A stretch of DNA of 64,000 nt from Ophthalmolycus amberensis (GCA_024529925.1 JAFEUB010001482.1:564501-628500), one strand, 5' to 3'. Shown: positions 45,877-57,701, numbered from the stretch's first letter. The notes: generated by a model from the letters alone, not told the origin. Numbers and translations are program-made.

Positions 45877-45932
45877 TGACGTTGCAGCGGTCCGGGGGGG
45901 AGGGGCTTATCTGATTGGGACTCATTTGCACA

Positions 45933-46000
45933 CAGGTGAGAGGAGTCCTTATAACTGATGAGAGCTGAAGCCACTTCCACCAGCAGCTGTCAGCGTTCAG
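45933..46000 (+). promoter_or_regulatory. Candidate core promoter and non-coding first exon of the S100 gene
   Basis: TATAAC at 45950-45955, start site expected near 45980, and the exon ends CGTTCAG|GTGAGT with donor GT at 46001-46002. S100 genes typically have a non-coding first exon, so this would splice to the ATG exon 1.25 kb downstream. An E-box CAGGTG sits at 45935 and a perfect GC-rich palindrome about 85 bp upstream of the TATA. Confidence 0.5.
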
Positions 46001-47248
46001 GTGAGTTCCCGCTTGTTGGTGTTTCTTTGCGATTCTACTCCTAAAAGTTAGATCTGCGAGACGAGCGTTCAAAATGAATTCTGCCAACTAAAACGTGGTA
46101 AAAACTTTTTTTTTAATTATTAGTTTTTACATTTATTTTATTAGTTTCTTGTGGAGTGGCATCTGCAGTCTGGTTGTTGACAATTTCCCCAAAATGCTCG
46201 TGCTTTAGTCTCGGTCTCGGTTAATTAACACCCGCGTTTGCATTTGACATTTCAAAGGTTTTTAATTAGCTCCCCGATCGCAGCGGGAGTGACTGATTAA
46301 CGGCAATCATGGAGGCTAATCGAGAAGATGGTGCACTCACTTCTGTCTCTCTAACCGCAGAGAGGGAGTTTATTCACGCACTCTCACGCAGACAGACAGC
46401 CCTGTATTATTTATGAGAGCACGTCTCTTCTCATATGAGGCTCATCAGACAATCAAGTATGGATACGAATCAGCAGACATTCAGATGATGAAATATGACA
46501 CACTCATAATCCTTCAGGTAGTTCATGTAAGGTAACGCAAGAAGATCTGAATCTAGTTTATGTGTAAGCTGCCCTGCATGCAGGAGGTCTGTCCCTTTGT
46601 GCTCCACTGGGTCAGTGAGGGTGGAGGTGAAATGACCCCCCCCCCCCCCCATGTGGCAGCTTCCATCTCGGGTGTCTGATAGTGAAAGGGCAGGAGGTGT
46701 TTCAACTCCTCCACCTACATTTTATTTTGGCCTTGAGGTGGGTTTGGCACTTACCAAAGCTTGACATGATGATTCCCCCCCCCCCCCCCCCCCCCCCCCT
46801 GCCTAAAATGACCAGCATCTCCTCTGACAGTCAATAGTTTGACAGATTAAACTGGTGCAGTGGAGCTTCAGAGATAAAAACATGTCCATGGTTCCTCAGG
46901 GCAAGTCTAAGCGGCACATATCTATTCTCATTATTTCCTCTCCAATTGTTTTACTTTCAGGAAAAGTTTTCAACTATTTACCCTCTGCCCTTCAAAGTAC
47001 ATCTTTGGATACTGCAGTATATTTTTAGTTTTTCCTCCCACAGTCATTTGATCTTCCTGCTCTCAGAGCTAATAGAGGCTGCTAGTCCTCTGCATACTCT
47101 ATCGCTCTCAGATTGATCTAACTTGTCTTAAATTAATTGTTTTTTCTTTTTTTTCTCACTGGAAATCCACAAATTGCTAAAACGCCATTTTCCTCATGAC
47201 TTCAACTAATCTGTAATAAAACTGTGTATTGGTGACGGTGACTTTCAG
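46001..47248. other. Probable first intron of the S100 gene
   Basis: 1.2 kb between the non-coding exon donor and the coding exon. Contains poly-C tracts at 46636-46650 and 46775-46799 but no recognised exon. Confidence 0.5.
46636..46799. repeat. Two poly-C tracts (15 and 25 bases)
   Basis: C runs at 46636-46650 and 46775-46799 in S100 intron 1; a third of 17 bases lies at 47708-47724 in the next intron. Confidence 0.97.
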
Positions 47249-47285
47249 TATTTGTCCTTCAAGGCATTAATTGTAAGACTACAAA

Positions 47286-47426
47286 ATGAATTCCCAACTG
47301 CAAAGCGCGATGGAGGGCCTCATCTCAGTGTTCCACTCCTACTCTGGAAAAGAAGGGGACAAGTACAAGCTGAGCAAAGCGGAGCTGAAGAACCTGTTAA
47401 ACGGGGAACTCGCCGATTTTATAGCA
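47286..47426 (+). CDS. S100 coding exon 1
   Basis: Forty-seven codons from MNSQLQSAMEGLISVF to ELADFIA; donor GCA|GTGAGTA. Context of the start is ACAAAATGA. The 5' boundary of the exon is uncertain: acceptor candidates end at 47248 (CTTTCAG) or 47262 (TTCAAG). Confidence 0.92.
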
Positions 47427-48025
47427 GTGAGTATCTTATTGGCTGTAACGAAGGTTTTGCTGGGGGGAAGAGAATATTCTAGATCAAAGATGAAACTGAC
47501 AGAAGGGCGACTCTCGGAGGCAAAAGTCTCAGTTACACATCCTGCTGCTACTTCAGCACCAAGGACAGCGCCATGGATTTACAGATACAAGGCACAGTCA
47601 GGCTACTGGTGTTACAGAACCAGCCTCGGGTCATTCCAACTTTGACAATCCCCGGTCAGATAAAAGATCTACTAGGGGATGGAAAGGGGCCCATGGCAGG
47701 ATAACCTCCCCCCCCCCCCCCCCCAAAATCACTAACTTCAGCTTAAGGCTTGGATGTGGGAGGTGCCATCAGGATTTGATCTTGTAAAAACCAAATTCTT
47801 TTTTGTACAATTTTCATCCCAACCCTTCTGCTTCAGGCCAGCAAGGACCCCGGTGTGGTTGATGCGATTTTGACCGACTTGGATGAGAACAAGGACGGTC
47901 AAGTGGACTTCCAGGAGTTTGTCGTTCTGGTCGCTGCGCTGACCGTCGCCTGCAACGAGTTCTTCGTAGGCTGCCACGAGCGCAACGTGAAAAACAAGGA
48001 GCAGCCCGGTTCTAAGAAAGTCTAA
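47286..48025 (+). CDS. S100 family EF-hand calcium-binding protein
   Basis: CDS join(47286-47426, 47837-48025), 109 residues. Coding exon 1 gives the S100 helix I and pseudo-EF hand (residues 19-33, YSGKEGDKYKLSKAE); coding exon 2 gives the canonical EF loop DENKDGQVDFQE (residues 63-74) with Asp/Asn/Asp/Asp/Glu at positions 1, 3, 5, 9 and 12, followed by FVVLVAALTVACNEFF, the S100 helix IV. The intron falls between the two EF hands, as in other S100 genes. Family role: small dimeric calcium sensor, mostly cytosolic, that exposes a hydrophobic target site on calcium binding. The N-terminal half and VVLVAALTVACN resemble S100A1 and S100Z; I do not assign the orthologue. The C-terminal tail after the EF region is long and basic (CHERNVKNKEQPGSKKV), unlike S100A1. 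Confidence 0.92.
47837..48025 (+). CDS. S100 coding exon 2
   Basis: Acceptor TGCTTCAG, 62 codons from ASKDPGVVDAILTDL, through the canonical EF loop, to GSKKV and TAA at 48023-48025. Phase 0. Confidence 0.93.
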   Translation, partial: ASKDPGVVDAILTDLDENKDGQVDFQEFVVLVAALTVACNEFFVGCHERNVKNKEQPGSKKV

Positions 48026-48140
48026 TATTTCTATACATAAGTCATTTGTTAGGGATTTGGCTTAATCTCAGCACCTTGTAATGACTCGGAAGATAAATTG
48101 GTGCAAATGACCGCTTTTTGTCCTTAAAGTCTTCCATCTC

Positions 48141-48146
48141 AATAAA
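48141..48146 (+). terminator. Poly(A) signal of the S100 gene
   Basis: AATAAA 116 bases after the S100 stop codon, followed within 20 bases by a GT-rich stretch (CATGTCTCGTCTTTT). Spacing and composition are typical of a vertebrate poly(A) site. Confidence 0.7.
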
Positions 48147-48277
48147 GATGTCATCCTGTTCTTGCATGTCTCGTCTTTTAAGATGCAAGCTGGACTGATT
48201 AATCAATCAGGAACAGACTTCTGTAATCATCTATGAAACGATTATTGATGGTGTGAAACCTGAGTAATGCAAAACCA

Positions 48278-49250
48278 GAGCACATGTGGAACAGTGTTCA
48301 TAAGCTCACTGGCAACGTTGAGCACCACCCAGTGTCTGATGGGGGTGTTTCATGACGGCCGGCTGTCAAGGGCCTGACGTCATCTCATTCCTCCTCAATC
48401 CAACAGAGCGCCGCTCGTCCAGCTGCTCTGGTCTGTTTTATTCTGAAAGGGTAACGCTGGCACGATAAATGACGTCAGTCCTGGCGGCTCACAGACGCTC
48501 CTTCACTCAGACACAATATGGCCGTTCCTTTCAGAGAGGATACTGCAACGCCACTTTGACTAGCAGATAAAACGCTGATTGAAGCGGCACACTGGGCTTA
48601 TATGAAAACTATTAGAATTTGTACAGACAAGGTTGCATTAAATTCATACATCGGGTACTAAATGACTCCTGGGTTGACCTTTTCTCCCCACAGAGGGATT
48701 CAATGACATTTCCTGTGAAATGAGATGCAAAACATGGAGCTGCCTGTGAAAGTTATGCAATTCGTATTATAGGAAAAACTACAGATGTAATTTTGCATGT
48801 TAAAATTCAACTTTCAGCAAAACTTAGGGCAACACTAAATGTTTCTGTAACTATTACACAGCAGATATCCTGGTAAAATGTCTATTCAGTTTCCCCAGAA
48901 CAAAAAGTATTCAAACCAAAAGATCCCGTTAAAGCCCTCCAACAGTATTCTTAAACATTTGGTTTATCTGAAGATAATTGGAGAAACGTCGGAGCTCTGT
49001 GCTTAAGACTGACTGAGGATGTTGACCTGTCTCCAAAAAAACCCATCTCATTACAGCGCGGTCAGTCGGCTTCATAAGAGTCCTCTTGACTTTAAACTGC
49101 GTCCCTGACATGTGACAGACTGGCAGAGGCTACATTCTGTCAACACAAGCTTTTAAGTTTAAACGCAGTCTGGAGAAACTCGATATGGGCCCATACAAAG
49201 TTATAAAGTGCAATTAATTATGAAACAGCAGCTTGGCTGGGACATGCATG
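48278..49250. repeat. Diverged tandem duplication downstream of S100, unit 1
   Basis: Order of shared blocks: GAGCACATGTGGAA, CCTGACGTCATC, TCAGACACA...CACTTTGAC, GCAGTCTGGAGAAACTCGAT, GCAGCTTGGCTG. The same blocks recur at 49845-51095 at an offset of about 1.53-1.57 kb, rising to 1.84 kb after a repeat insertion in unit 2. Confidence 0.65.
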
Positions 49251-49542
49251 TCCCAAAGGGTTGTGTTCTAAATACTAAATACCTGTAAATACCTGTAAAT
49301 ACCTTTACCAAAATAGTTCAACTTCGGATGTTAGTCCTTTTCACAATCCTCTCACTTTGAGTGATGTTCCTAAATGAACACACTTTAGCTCCTTTGACTA
49401 TTTCACCCGACAGACTTCCAGACTTGTGTTTTTCATCTGGGTTGAAGTGGCCAGGGCGCTTTGACAGAAGGTGAGGCATTTTACTGCACCACTCAGGATT
49501 TAAGAAGCTTGGCAGCCCAGTCACCAGGAGAAAGTGTTCATC

Positions 49543-49690
49543 ATAACTTTATGTATTTATATAGCGTCTTCAAAAAGTGCTTTGAGCGACGAGACAAAGC
49601 AAAAGGAAGGCAATGAAACGACAGAAAGCTGAACAAAGCAAAACAAACCCTGATCAAATAGTACAATAGATAAAACAATAAAACCAATCA
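49543..49690 (+). repeat. SINE-like or related dispersed repeat fragment
   Basis: ACTTTATGTATTTATATAGC then GTGCTTTGAG and an A-rich tail with TACAATAGATAAAACAATAA. Resembles the TTTATTTATATAGC...AAAGTGCTTT class of teleost repeats. Confidence 0.5.
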
Positions 49691-50169
49691 CCCGTTTCCC
49701 CTTCTTTAGGATCCAAGCCGGTCCTCAATAATGTCTTGAAACTTATTTTTACAGACAAATCAAAGAAGCTTGCAAAAGACTTCACTCAGCAGGTTTAAAT
49801 GCCACGAAGCAGAGTCGTCTTCAAGTACTCTAAGAGGGAATGAAGAGCACTATGGAATGAACATAAAGAGCAGCTAGCAGGAGGAAGAGGCTTCACACAC
49901 CTGCATGAAGGCTCCTGACGTCATCCCTCCTCTCAGTCCGACTGCTCACCCAGCAGCTGTGCTCCTTCTGTTTGCTGCTGAAGTGAAAAGGCTTGCTGTG
50001 CATTCAGAGGCACCGAGACGTCGGCTCTCATTCCTCAGACACATTACGGTCGTTCACCTCACAGGAAGAATAAGGTCACTTTGACGAGCGGGCCTGTGTG
50101 TAACCCTTCTTAAAACCACAACTTGTAGTTTTTACACTTTGTTTTTTTGTATAAAATAAGCAAACAAGA

Positions 50170-50508
50170 TGTAACCAGGCGTCAAGTTCTGGTTCTGCCG
50201 AATGAAGCCGATGCGTCTTTTAAGTATGTTAAAACTAGCATTCTCTCTACTGACCACCAGGGGGCGACTCCTCTGGTTGTATAGAAGTCTATGAGAAAAT
50301 GACTACTTCTCTCTTGATTTATTACCTCAGTAAACATTGTAAACATGAGTTTATGGTCTCAATCTCTAGTTTCAAGTCTTCTTCAATACAGCATGATGTT
50401 CATTGCGTACATTATGGTCCATTTAGAGTCAAACAGACCATAAAGCAGGGGATGCTTCATGGTCTGTTGATAATACGTCCACTTCTTATATACAGTCTAT
50501 GGATATAA
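50170..50508 (-). repeat. Dispersed repeat family A, copy 3
   Basis: Reverse complement of copy 2 and 4 core sequences. Includes CCACCAGGGGGCGAC, a CTCF-like motif at 50254-50268. It lacks the 5' internal part, being about 340 bases. Confidence 0.8.
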
Positions 50509-50524
50509 CCTGTTAATTGGTGAT

Positions 50525-50640
50525 CAGTAGAGGTGTTGGTTGGCCTTTGGACAGAGCAAGGCTTCCTTGTTTCCAGTCGTTATGCTAAGCTAAGGTAACG
50601 GGCTGCTGACTGTAGTATCATGTGGAAGAGAATAATAGCC
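50525..50640 (+). repeat. Dispersed repeat family C fragment
   Basis: CCTTTGGACAGAGCAAGGCT ... TATGCTAAGCTAAGGTAACG ... GCTGCTGACTGTAG: the common teleost repeat with ATGCTAAGCTAAGCTAAC; a related copy occurs at 58070-58170. Confidence 0.6.
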
Positions 50641-51099
50641 TCTTCTCATCTAACACTCGAAAACCAAACCGGATTGCTACGACAGAAAACATCAAGGCCA
50701 GTGTAGATGGTGATGCATTGTAGTTTTCATTAAAATCCATAAATACAAGGTTCTAAGGTTTGAGTTTCTTCTTCTCCCGGAGATATCGAGAGAGACATGA
50801 GAGAGAAATGTCACATTTCTGAAAGCTCTCCTCAGAGACACCGAGGATCCTGACATTTCACTCTAAAAATATCTAAAAAGATAAATTCCCAGCAGGCAGC
50901 GAGGTACTGCACAGCCTCACATCCTTTGTATTCATTAACACGCGCACACGGCGAATTAGCATCCAAGGTTGAAGGCAGCCCGCAAAAAAAAGAAAAGGAC
51001 CGCACACAATGCAGTCTGGAGGAACTCGATACGGGGCTCTCACAAAGTCTTGTTCAATTATGTAACGGCAGCTTGTCTGACAGCCATTTATGCAGAAAC

Positions 51100-53734
51100 T
51101 CCTCAGACCGTAAAATGCAAAGCAGCATTTGTGGAATGGAGATAAGAGAGATGAGGCCTTAGAAGGGTGGAACGTCGAATCAACCAATCTATTCAACAAT
51201 CATTATTGATGCAGTCAGGAAACAATAAGGTCATGAGTCTAGTCACCTCCACAATATTATCAGCAAACTTTACAATAACAATCTTCTTGATATTGTAGCT
51301 CCCATCACAAAGAGATGTTTGAAAACATTTAAAATAATCATTTGTCGCCTTATAAATAGTCAAACTGAAGTGTTCATAATCTTCACTCTGAAAAAAATAA
51401 AAACAAACAACTTGGTGTCCTTAAAGGTGCAGCGCTCCAATTGGACATTGCATGCAGTACAGCGACTGACCAGCAGAGGGCGACACAGACCTCACAATGA
51501 CCATCCGCCCTCACAGATCCACTGTCATTATGTGAACTTCACTCTTTGGTTTGGATGAGTTTTGCATGGACGGATGGATGTGGACGACATTAACCCTCGT
51601 GTTTTTACAGCAAATCAAACAAAAGATGAAAAGTAAAACATTTGGCAGCAGCACCCACACATAATTCACATGGATGTAATTCCATGGCTTGTTGAATTTC
51701 CTATTTTGCTAAAACAGACTGGAGACAATTAGTATATCTCCAAAGTTTTGACTTTTACTGGGCAGCAGCAACCGGAAATACAGCAAACCGCTCCATGAGC
51801 TGAAGAGAAGCCAAGAACAATAACTCTGGCAGGAAATCTGTGGCCAAGGGTGAGCTATACTCCCACATGCTGACGAGCTGAGTGATCGGAGCTGTGTGAG
51901 TCCTGATCGCAGGCAGCTGCAGAGACTCAGCTCAGCTGGGGAGGCAGGTATAAGGACCTCTGGTGGTTCTGGAGGATAGCACAGGGATGAAACGAGGAAA
52001 GTATCCACAGCTTCGTATGCATGCAAATCTGACTTCAAAAGAGTCATTTTGCTTCTGAGTACATGTTGTGTATCTAATAGCCTTGCAGGAATTAGAGTTT
52101 GTGTTTTTTTTGGTTAAATTCCTTCCATGAAACAGATCAAGTCAACATTTTATACAGTTCAGACCTCTGCAAACTATACCATAATGAGAATTGATTTGAA
52201 TCCACTCGCTGTTTGTTTCTCCCGTCTTTAAATTGGACATAGCTGGCATCATGTGCGGTACCAGCCAAACGTGATGTTGGCGCGTTAGCAGGCCGGCGGT
52301 GTGTTTTACGACTGAGGTTGTAGAGGAAATGTGCAGTAGGGATCTTATTAACAGTGAGAGTCACCGAGAGATTCAATATCCTGACTTTCCTGTTTGGAGC
52401 GACGGTTCGTTAGAAAGTGTTGACACAGGCATGCACGAGTGTGTGTGTACTCTGACATCACGGTGTAATAAAGCTGTATTCAAAGAGTCCTATGTGTGAA
52501 AGCAATCTTGTGGCCGATTACCTACAAACATACGATAACACCGAGTCTTTCCAATTTGGTGAAGGAGATGCTGTTTGCAGAGCTAACTTTAAAAAACACA
52601 ACATTTATCGATTGAATATAATGCTTTGGACCAATGTGATTGAAACACGGGAAAGTGCAGAGAAAGACTGTTCATTTAACGAGTGGAAGGTTGTTAAACC
52701 GACCTCATTGGAAGACGGCATTGAGGAGTGGTCATTTCTCTCTTCTGGTAATGTATTTGTGTGCAAAAGCCTCTCTATGTGCACATCCATGTGTTTGCTC
52801 ACAGGTGAAGCCCGTGTCGGAGGGCGGCGTGTTTGTCTCCGATCCAGTTAGCCATTGACAGACGGGTCATCTCGTATTACCTTTCTTCTTTTGTTTGAAC
52901 TGAAGTAAAACCTTGTTCTGTGGTTTTACGGCTTCATCCTCCCTTTTTGGGTTCCTCAGCTCCGTCCAACACGTCGGCCCTGTGTAGCTGCTCCCTGTTC
53001 ACTGGGAGGAAACCATCAGCACACTGGTCCAACACAAGGCTGAAAAAGGCTGTCAGCTCGATCTATTATGGGAATTATTACAAGAGACCAATTTTTATTC
53101 AGTCAATTTTCCAGTCAAAGTCGCAGAGGGTCCACAAGACAACAGTGGATGATCTCACAGATTTAGATGAAATGTATTGTCCTGGTAGGCTTGTAATTCG
53201 ATATGAATAGAGATCCAAACCCGAGGACAATTAGACCTGATTGAAAAAGTTATGGACTGGAACTGACAAGTTGAGAGCGAAAAGAGGCAGCAACACATGT
53301 CGACTCACCTGCACTTCACATGGACATGACACTATGAAGCTGATGGCTGGTCCGCTCAGGTATTAGACGTATTAGCGCACAGAGTATACACTGGATATAG
53401 TTTGGACCTGGCCCGACTTTAAGTCCTGGGTTGGGTATTGGTTGCTAGGAACCATGAAGACCAGTTCCCAAGATGGAAAGTCAAACAATCACCAAAGTCA
53501 TTAGGATTCATCCTCTGGACACCACGGATATTTGTACCCAAATTTAAAGATAATCCATCTTAATCCATATTTGTTGAGCTATTTCATCCAAGAGCAATGC
53601 AGCTAGCACGGACAACAAATACTCTGTAAAGGTTAAGAAAAGATGAATCTCTATGAACAGATGTCTGTATATGAATGCAGAATCTGTGGGCAAAGGGACA
53701 GGATTTTGGTTTTGGAAGCGTTCTGGTTACGGTC
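51100..53734. other. Intergenic, no gene recognised
   Basis: No exon with family similarity. A CTCF-like CCAGCAGAGGGCGAC lies at 51470-51484 outside any recognised repeat. A weak GC-poor open frame at 52920-53210 has no recognisable domain. Confidence 0.5.
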
Positions 53735-54245
53735 AAAGACTGTAAATAAGACGTGTAGGTCATCCTGACGTCAACCATCGGTTTGTGGACTGATGTTATG
53801 AAGCTTCGAGTTCGGCATCTTGGATTACAGCTGTTGCCGTGTTGTTGTTTCTAGCAATCAATGAAAGGAAGTGACCATATTTAGAATGCGGAGGAGTAAC
53901 GTAGAGACGCCGTATACGTCTCTGGCAGAGACCTGTCAATCACACTAAGCCCGCCCTAAAGCATCCCCTGCTTTATGGTCTGTGTGACTCTAAATGGACC
54001 ATAATGTACTAAATGAACATCATGCTGTATTGAAGAAGACTTGAAACTAGAGATTGAGACCATAAACTCATGTTTACAATGTTTACTGAGGTAATAAATC
54101 AAGAGAGAAGTAGAGTCATTTTCTCATAGACTTCTATACAACCAGAGGAGTCGCCCCCTGGTGGTCAGTGGAGAGAATGCAGGTTTTAAGACACTTTGGC
54201 ATTGGCTTCACTCGGCAGAACCGAAGGTTGCCACCTGGTTACGTT
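53735..54245 (+). repeat. Dispersed repeat family A, copy 4
   Basis: Starts near AGACTGTAAATAAGACGTG and ends TTGCCACCTGGTTACG. Core identical in order to copy 2; the reverse CTCF-like motif GTCGCCCCCTGGTGG is at 54150-54164. Confidence 0.8.
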
Positions 54246-56618
54246 TGTAGTGCAAGTAGTATTGACCGATCATGTTCCAGCAGGCTGTTGTTGAATGCAG
54301 GTAAGTCCTCCGTGTCGCGTAAAAGAGGCGGAATGCATCGTCTGAAATGCAATCTTCTAATCCATCAGCTATCTTTTGATGACAATTTAGCTTTTTTATT
54401 AGCTTAAAACTAGCTTGTATATTGGCCATCTGGGAAACAATCTCGTCGAACACGTCTTCCTCAACTCCAGTCTGAACTTAAAACAATAAGCAGCACAGAA
54501 GAGGAAGTCTTGGCCCAGATATTAGCCGGCTAAACCCGCACTTCAGATATTTAGCCCTTCGAGGTTTATCTGTCAGCTGATGGGTTTCGAGATCGGAGAA
54601 AGTTTGTGGTCATGGTTAAAAGAAACCAACATTTACGATTTGTAAAAATACAGGATGCGGTTTAACGATATCACGCTACCTCCGCCTGTACTACTGAAGA
54701 GGACCGTCGTTATTCACACGGTCACAATGTAGAATGACTATGAGGACTTTCAGCAGCAGAAACACGCATTTAAGAAGCTCATAGAAATAAACAGTAACGA
54801 TCACAACAATAGTAACAGTAAACACACATCAGAGAGTTTCCTCTGATGATGAGAGGTAAATTCATCACCTCTTCACACAGATTGTTCTGAGGTAGAGCGG
54901 AATGTGCTGATCGTTTTTGCGTAACGTCTTGAAGCGAAGGTTGAAACCAACGACGGCGGGGATCTGGTCCTCGTTATCAGACGATGCTTAAAGTTTTACG
55001 GCTCGGAGTGAAAGAGAGTTATCAGTGCATCCCCTGCTGTTTGCTCAGTTCCTCCAGTGAAAGATGGACCTGGACAAGCGGCGATAGGACTCAGGTCAAT
55101 GTTTACCTCTCACCTTTCTTATCGAGCTGGGAGTTTGCCCTCCGCCCAAACAGAAAGCCCTTTGCCTCTCCCCTCAGTGTTTCCCCGCTTCCCCCTCACA
55201 GCGGCTACAAGATTAACAAAGTGAGAGCAACAAAACGCCAATGACGTTTCATTTACCAGAGAAAGGACAGAATAATGTGCTATGAACTTGAAAGAGTGAG
55301 CGTTGCCTCGTCGACTATGAACCCTTTTCAGAAAGGTTAACCCTGATCCTAGATGTAACTCACATTGACGATATGCTTCTTATCTCCTTCTGAGTTCGCC
55401 CTCCGTCCTGCACCGCCTCGTTTTCCTCTTTTCTTTCAGAGCAGCTGCAGTCATTCAAAAGAAACCCACCTCAGAACTCTGCCAACATGAAATGTGTCGT
55501 GTTTAGTGGAGAACTGGCCAAAAGACGGAAGGACATGTGGATATTATCAGAAGCTGAAAACACCAACAGTAAACTAACAGGCGGTGAAGAAGTGCACTTT
55601 ATTACAACCTGAGCCGTTGACATGATTCCTCAGTGATGATAACTTAAATCCTGTTGTCATGCAGTGAAAGACGTGAAATTATTTCAAACTAACTTTATTT
55701 TACAGCTTGGAACAAACTTGAAAATGTTTCTATGCAGCCGCCAAGTTTAAGATGCATATAACCTTTGTCTGTCGGCGCCATGGCCGCTGCCCGATCTCCC
55801 CCTGCAGGTCAGAGGTCACAATCAGCTCCCCATCTATCCTTCGTCACACCTCTCGTTCTGTTTCATGGATGTATAAAGACACGCTGCTTTCCCGACCCTC
55901 CAAATCTTTTTCTGGCCCCTTTAGGTCCAGCAGAGCCCACTGTTGGCCAGAACATCTAACAATCAATGAATTCAGCTGTGAAGCTTCACTTTTAAATATG
56001 TTTCTATCAACAATGGGAGAAATGACGATGAGTAACGTGGTATCCTCATACAACGGTGTGTCTGAAATCTTACAAAAAGAACGTACGCCTCATTTCCGTG
56101 CCTTTTCCCACGAAAGTCCATCAAAACGTTTAAATTACAGTTTTTTCAAAATAAACTTCAGTCTGCACAGGAAACGACTTTTTAATACAGAAGTTACGTG
56201 ACAAATAATTCAACGTTGACTTCTCTTTCCACATTGGACACAAACTCTTGGCTGAAAGACCCATTTTTTTACACCCGTACGCCCATCCGGGTGGATTTTT
56301 GTCATTCTTCTTCTAAACTTTCTGGTTCGTGATTACATTGGATACAAACTGATTTCGTGGGATACCTACGACGTATACCTACTATTGTATAGCTACAAAT
56401 GCTGTATGAGTGCAACCTGACCTTCTGCCCTAACACACGTTTCTCAAGGAAACAAAAAAGGCATTACAAGTTCAGTTGCAAAACTATCATTAAAGATGAT
56501 GCATCTATTATTCACCTGACACCTCATCACTTTACATAATCTTTGAACTTTTAACACTTTAACACCACGCCATGTCATTCTAATCCAACACAGAAATTAT
56601 TGTCTACGTCAGAGGTGT

Positions 56619-56680
56619 ATGTCTGTGTGTGAGTGTGTGTGTGTGTGTGCGTATTTGTGTGCGTGTGTGTGTGTGTGTGC
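56619..56680. repeat. GT microsatellite, interrupted
   Basis: TGTGTGAGTGTG, TGTGTGCGTATTTGTGTGCG then a further GT run. Confidence 0.9.
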
Positions 56681-57700
56681 CAAACCCCGCAGCAGTCAGG
56701 ACAAAGGCACGCCGTCCCGCAGCAGACAGAGAGTCTGCAGGCAGAGTGAACACAAAGATAAATTATGTCGACTAATGGCTCATCAAACTGTCACACGAGG
56801 CCCAGACAATGCATGCAGTGCCGTGCAACCACAGAAGACGAAGAAGAAGACACAGAAAGGCTATACTTAAAGCGTCGGATGTGGAACGTCACTCAAGATT
56901 ACTCAACGAGGGGCACGACCCGTACGGGCTGTCCTCCTGACGGAATGATTCATGTGAGACGAACGGCTAATAAAATAACGACAGTTAGATACATACTCTA
57001 CTGTAAATACTTTCATTTTGTTTAAGTTTGTCTCTAAGGCCGCAGGAGGCTGCTAGGAATGTAGTGGTTCCACGGAGCCGTCAGAGGTTGAATACCTTGC
57101 TCGAGGGCAAAATGGACGTACTGTCAGTGATGCCACCAAATGTCACCAACGGGACGTTTCGAAGGCCGGAGTTTGATTTCACAGCTAACCGTCGTCTTTC
57201 TGTGTCTAAGGGCGGGACCTGGGCGGAGCTGAGCTAGCTGTCAATTAAAGCAACAGACCCTCTTTAATTCATGCAAATGAAACTTTATATGGAACTTGTG
57301 TTTGTTTCACATTATCGTCTTGTCTTGTTATCTTTTGTTGGGTTTTTTGAGCGCTGGCCCCAAAAAAAAGACGATTTACGGTATATATATCTTTTATAGT
57401 TAAATGATAATCAAACTTAAACTTTGGGAGCATTGACTTCGCAAAAAATTGTCTTCATGTTTTTGGTCTGAACACACCTTAAGAATAGCAAACGTAAAAT
57501 AGTTTCTAAGCCTGGACTTTTTGAGCTTCTGGCCTGGTCCTCTTTCCTGATGCTTCTATAGTGAGTAGCATCACTTTCATTTCATATTCCTGTCATGTGT
57601 TTATGCTGTTCCTCCTCCAATGGAAGGTGTTGGTGGATTTTCACTCGAACTTGAGTCAATACTCTCTCCCGGGAAATCCCTAGTTGTTAACAGATTTGGG

Positions 57701-57701
57701 A

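Larger units (their letters stand above)
43592..45932. other. Intergenic region between the tlr18-like gene and S100
   Basis: Presumed 3' UTR of the TLR; the first AATAAA on the + strand is only at 44782. A (GA)n(G)n tract occupies 44582-44669. No coding exon recognised. Confidence 0.5.
49845..51095. repeat. Diverged tandem duplication, unit 2 (interrupted by a family A repeat)
   Basis: Contains GAGCACTATGGAA, CCTGACGTCATC, TCAGACACATT...CACTTTGACGAGC, then family A at about 50170-50508, then GCAGTCTGGAGGAACTCGAT and GCAGCTTGTCTG. The extra 314-base offset after the insertion matches the size of the inserted repeat. Confidence 0.65.

Noticed and set aside
55752..56201. 149-codon open frame on the + strand
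   Set aside because: No recognisable domain, atypical composition and no splice-site context; treated as chance or repeat-derived.
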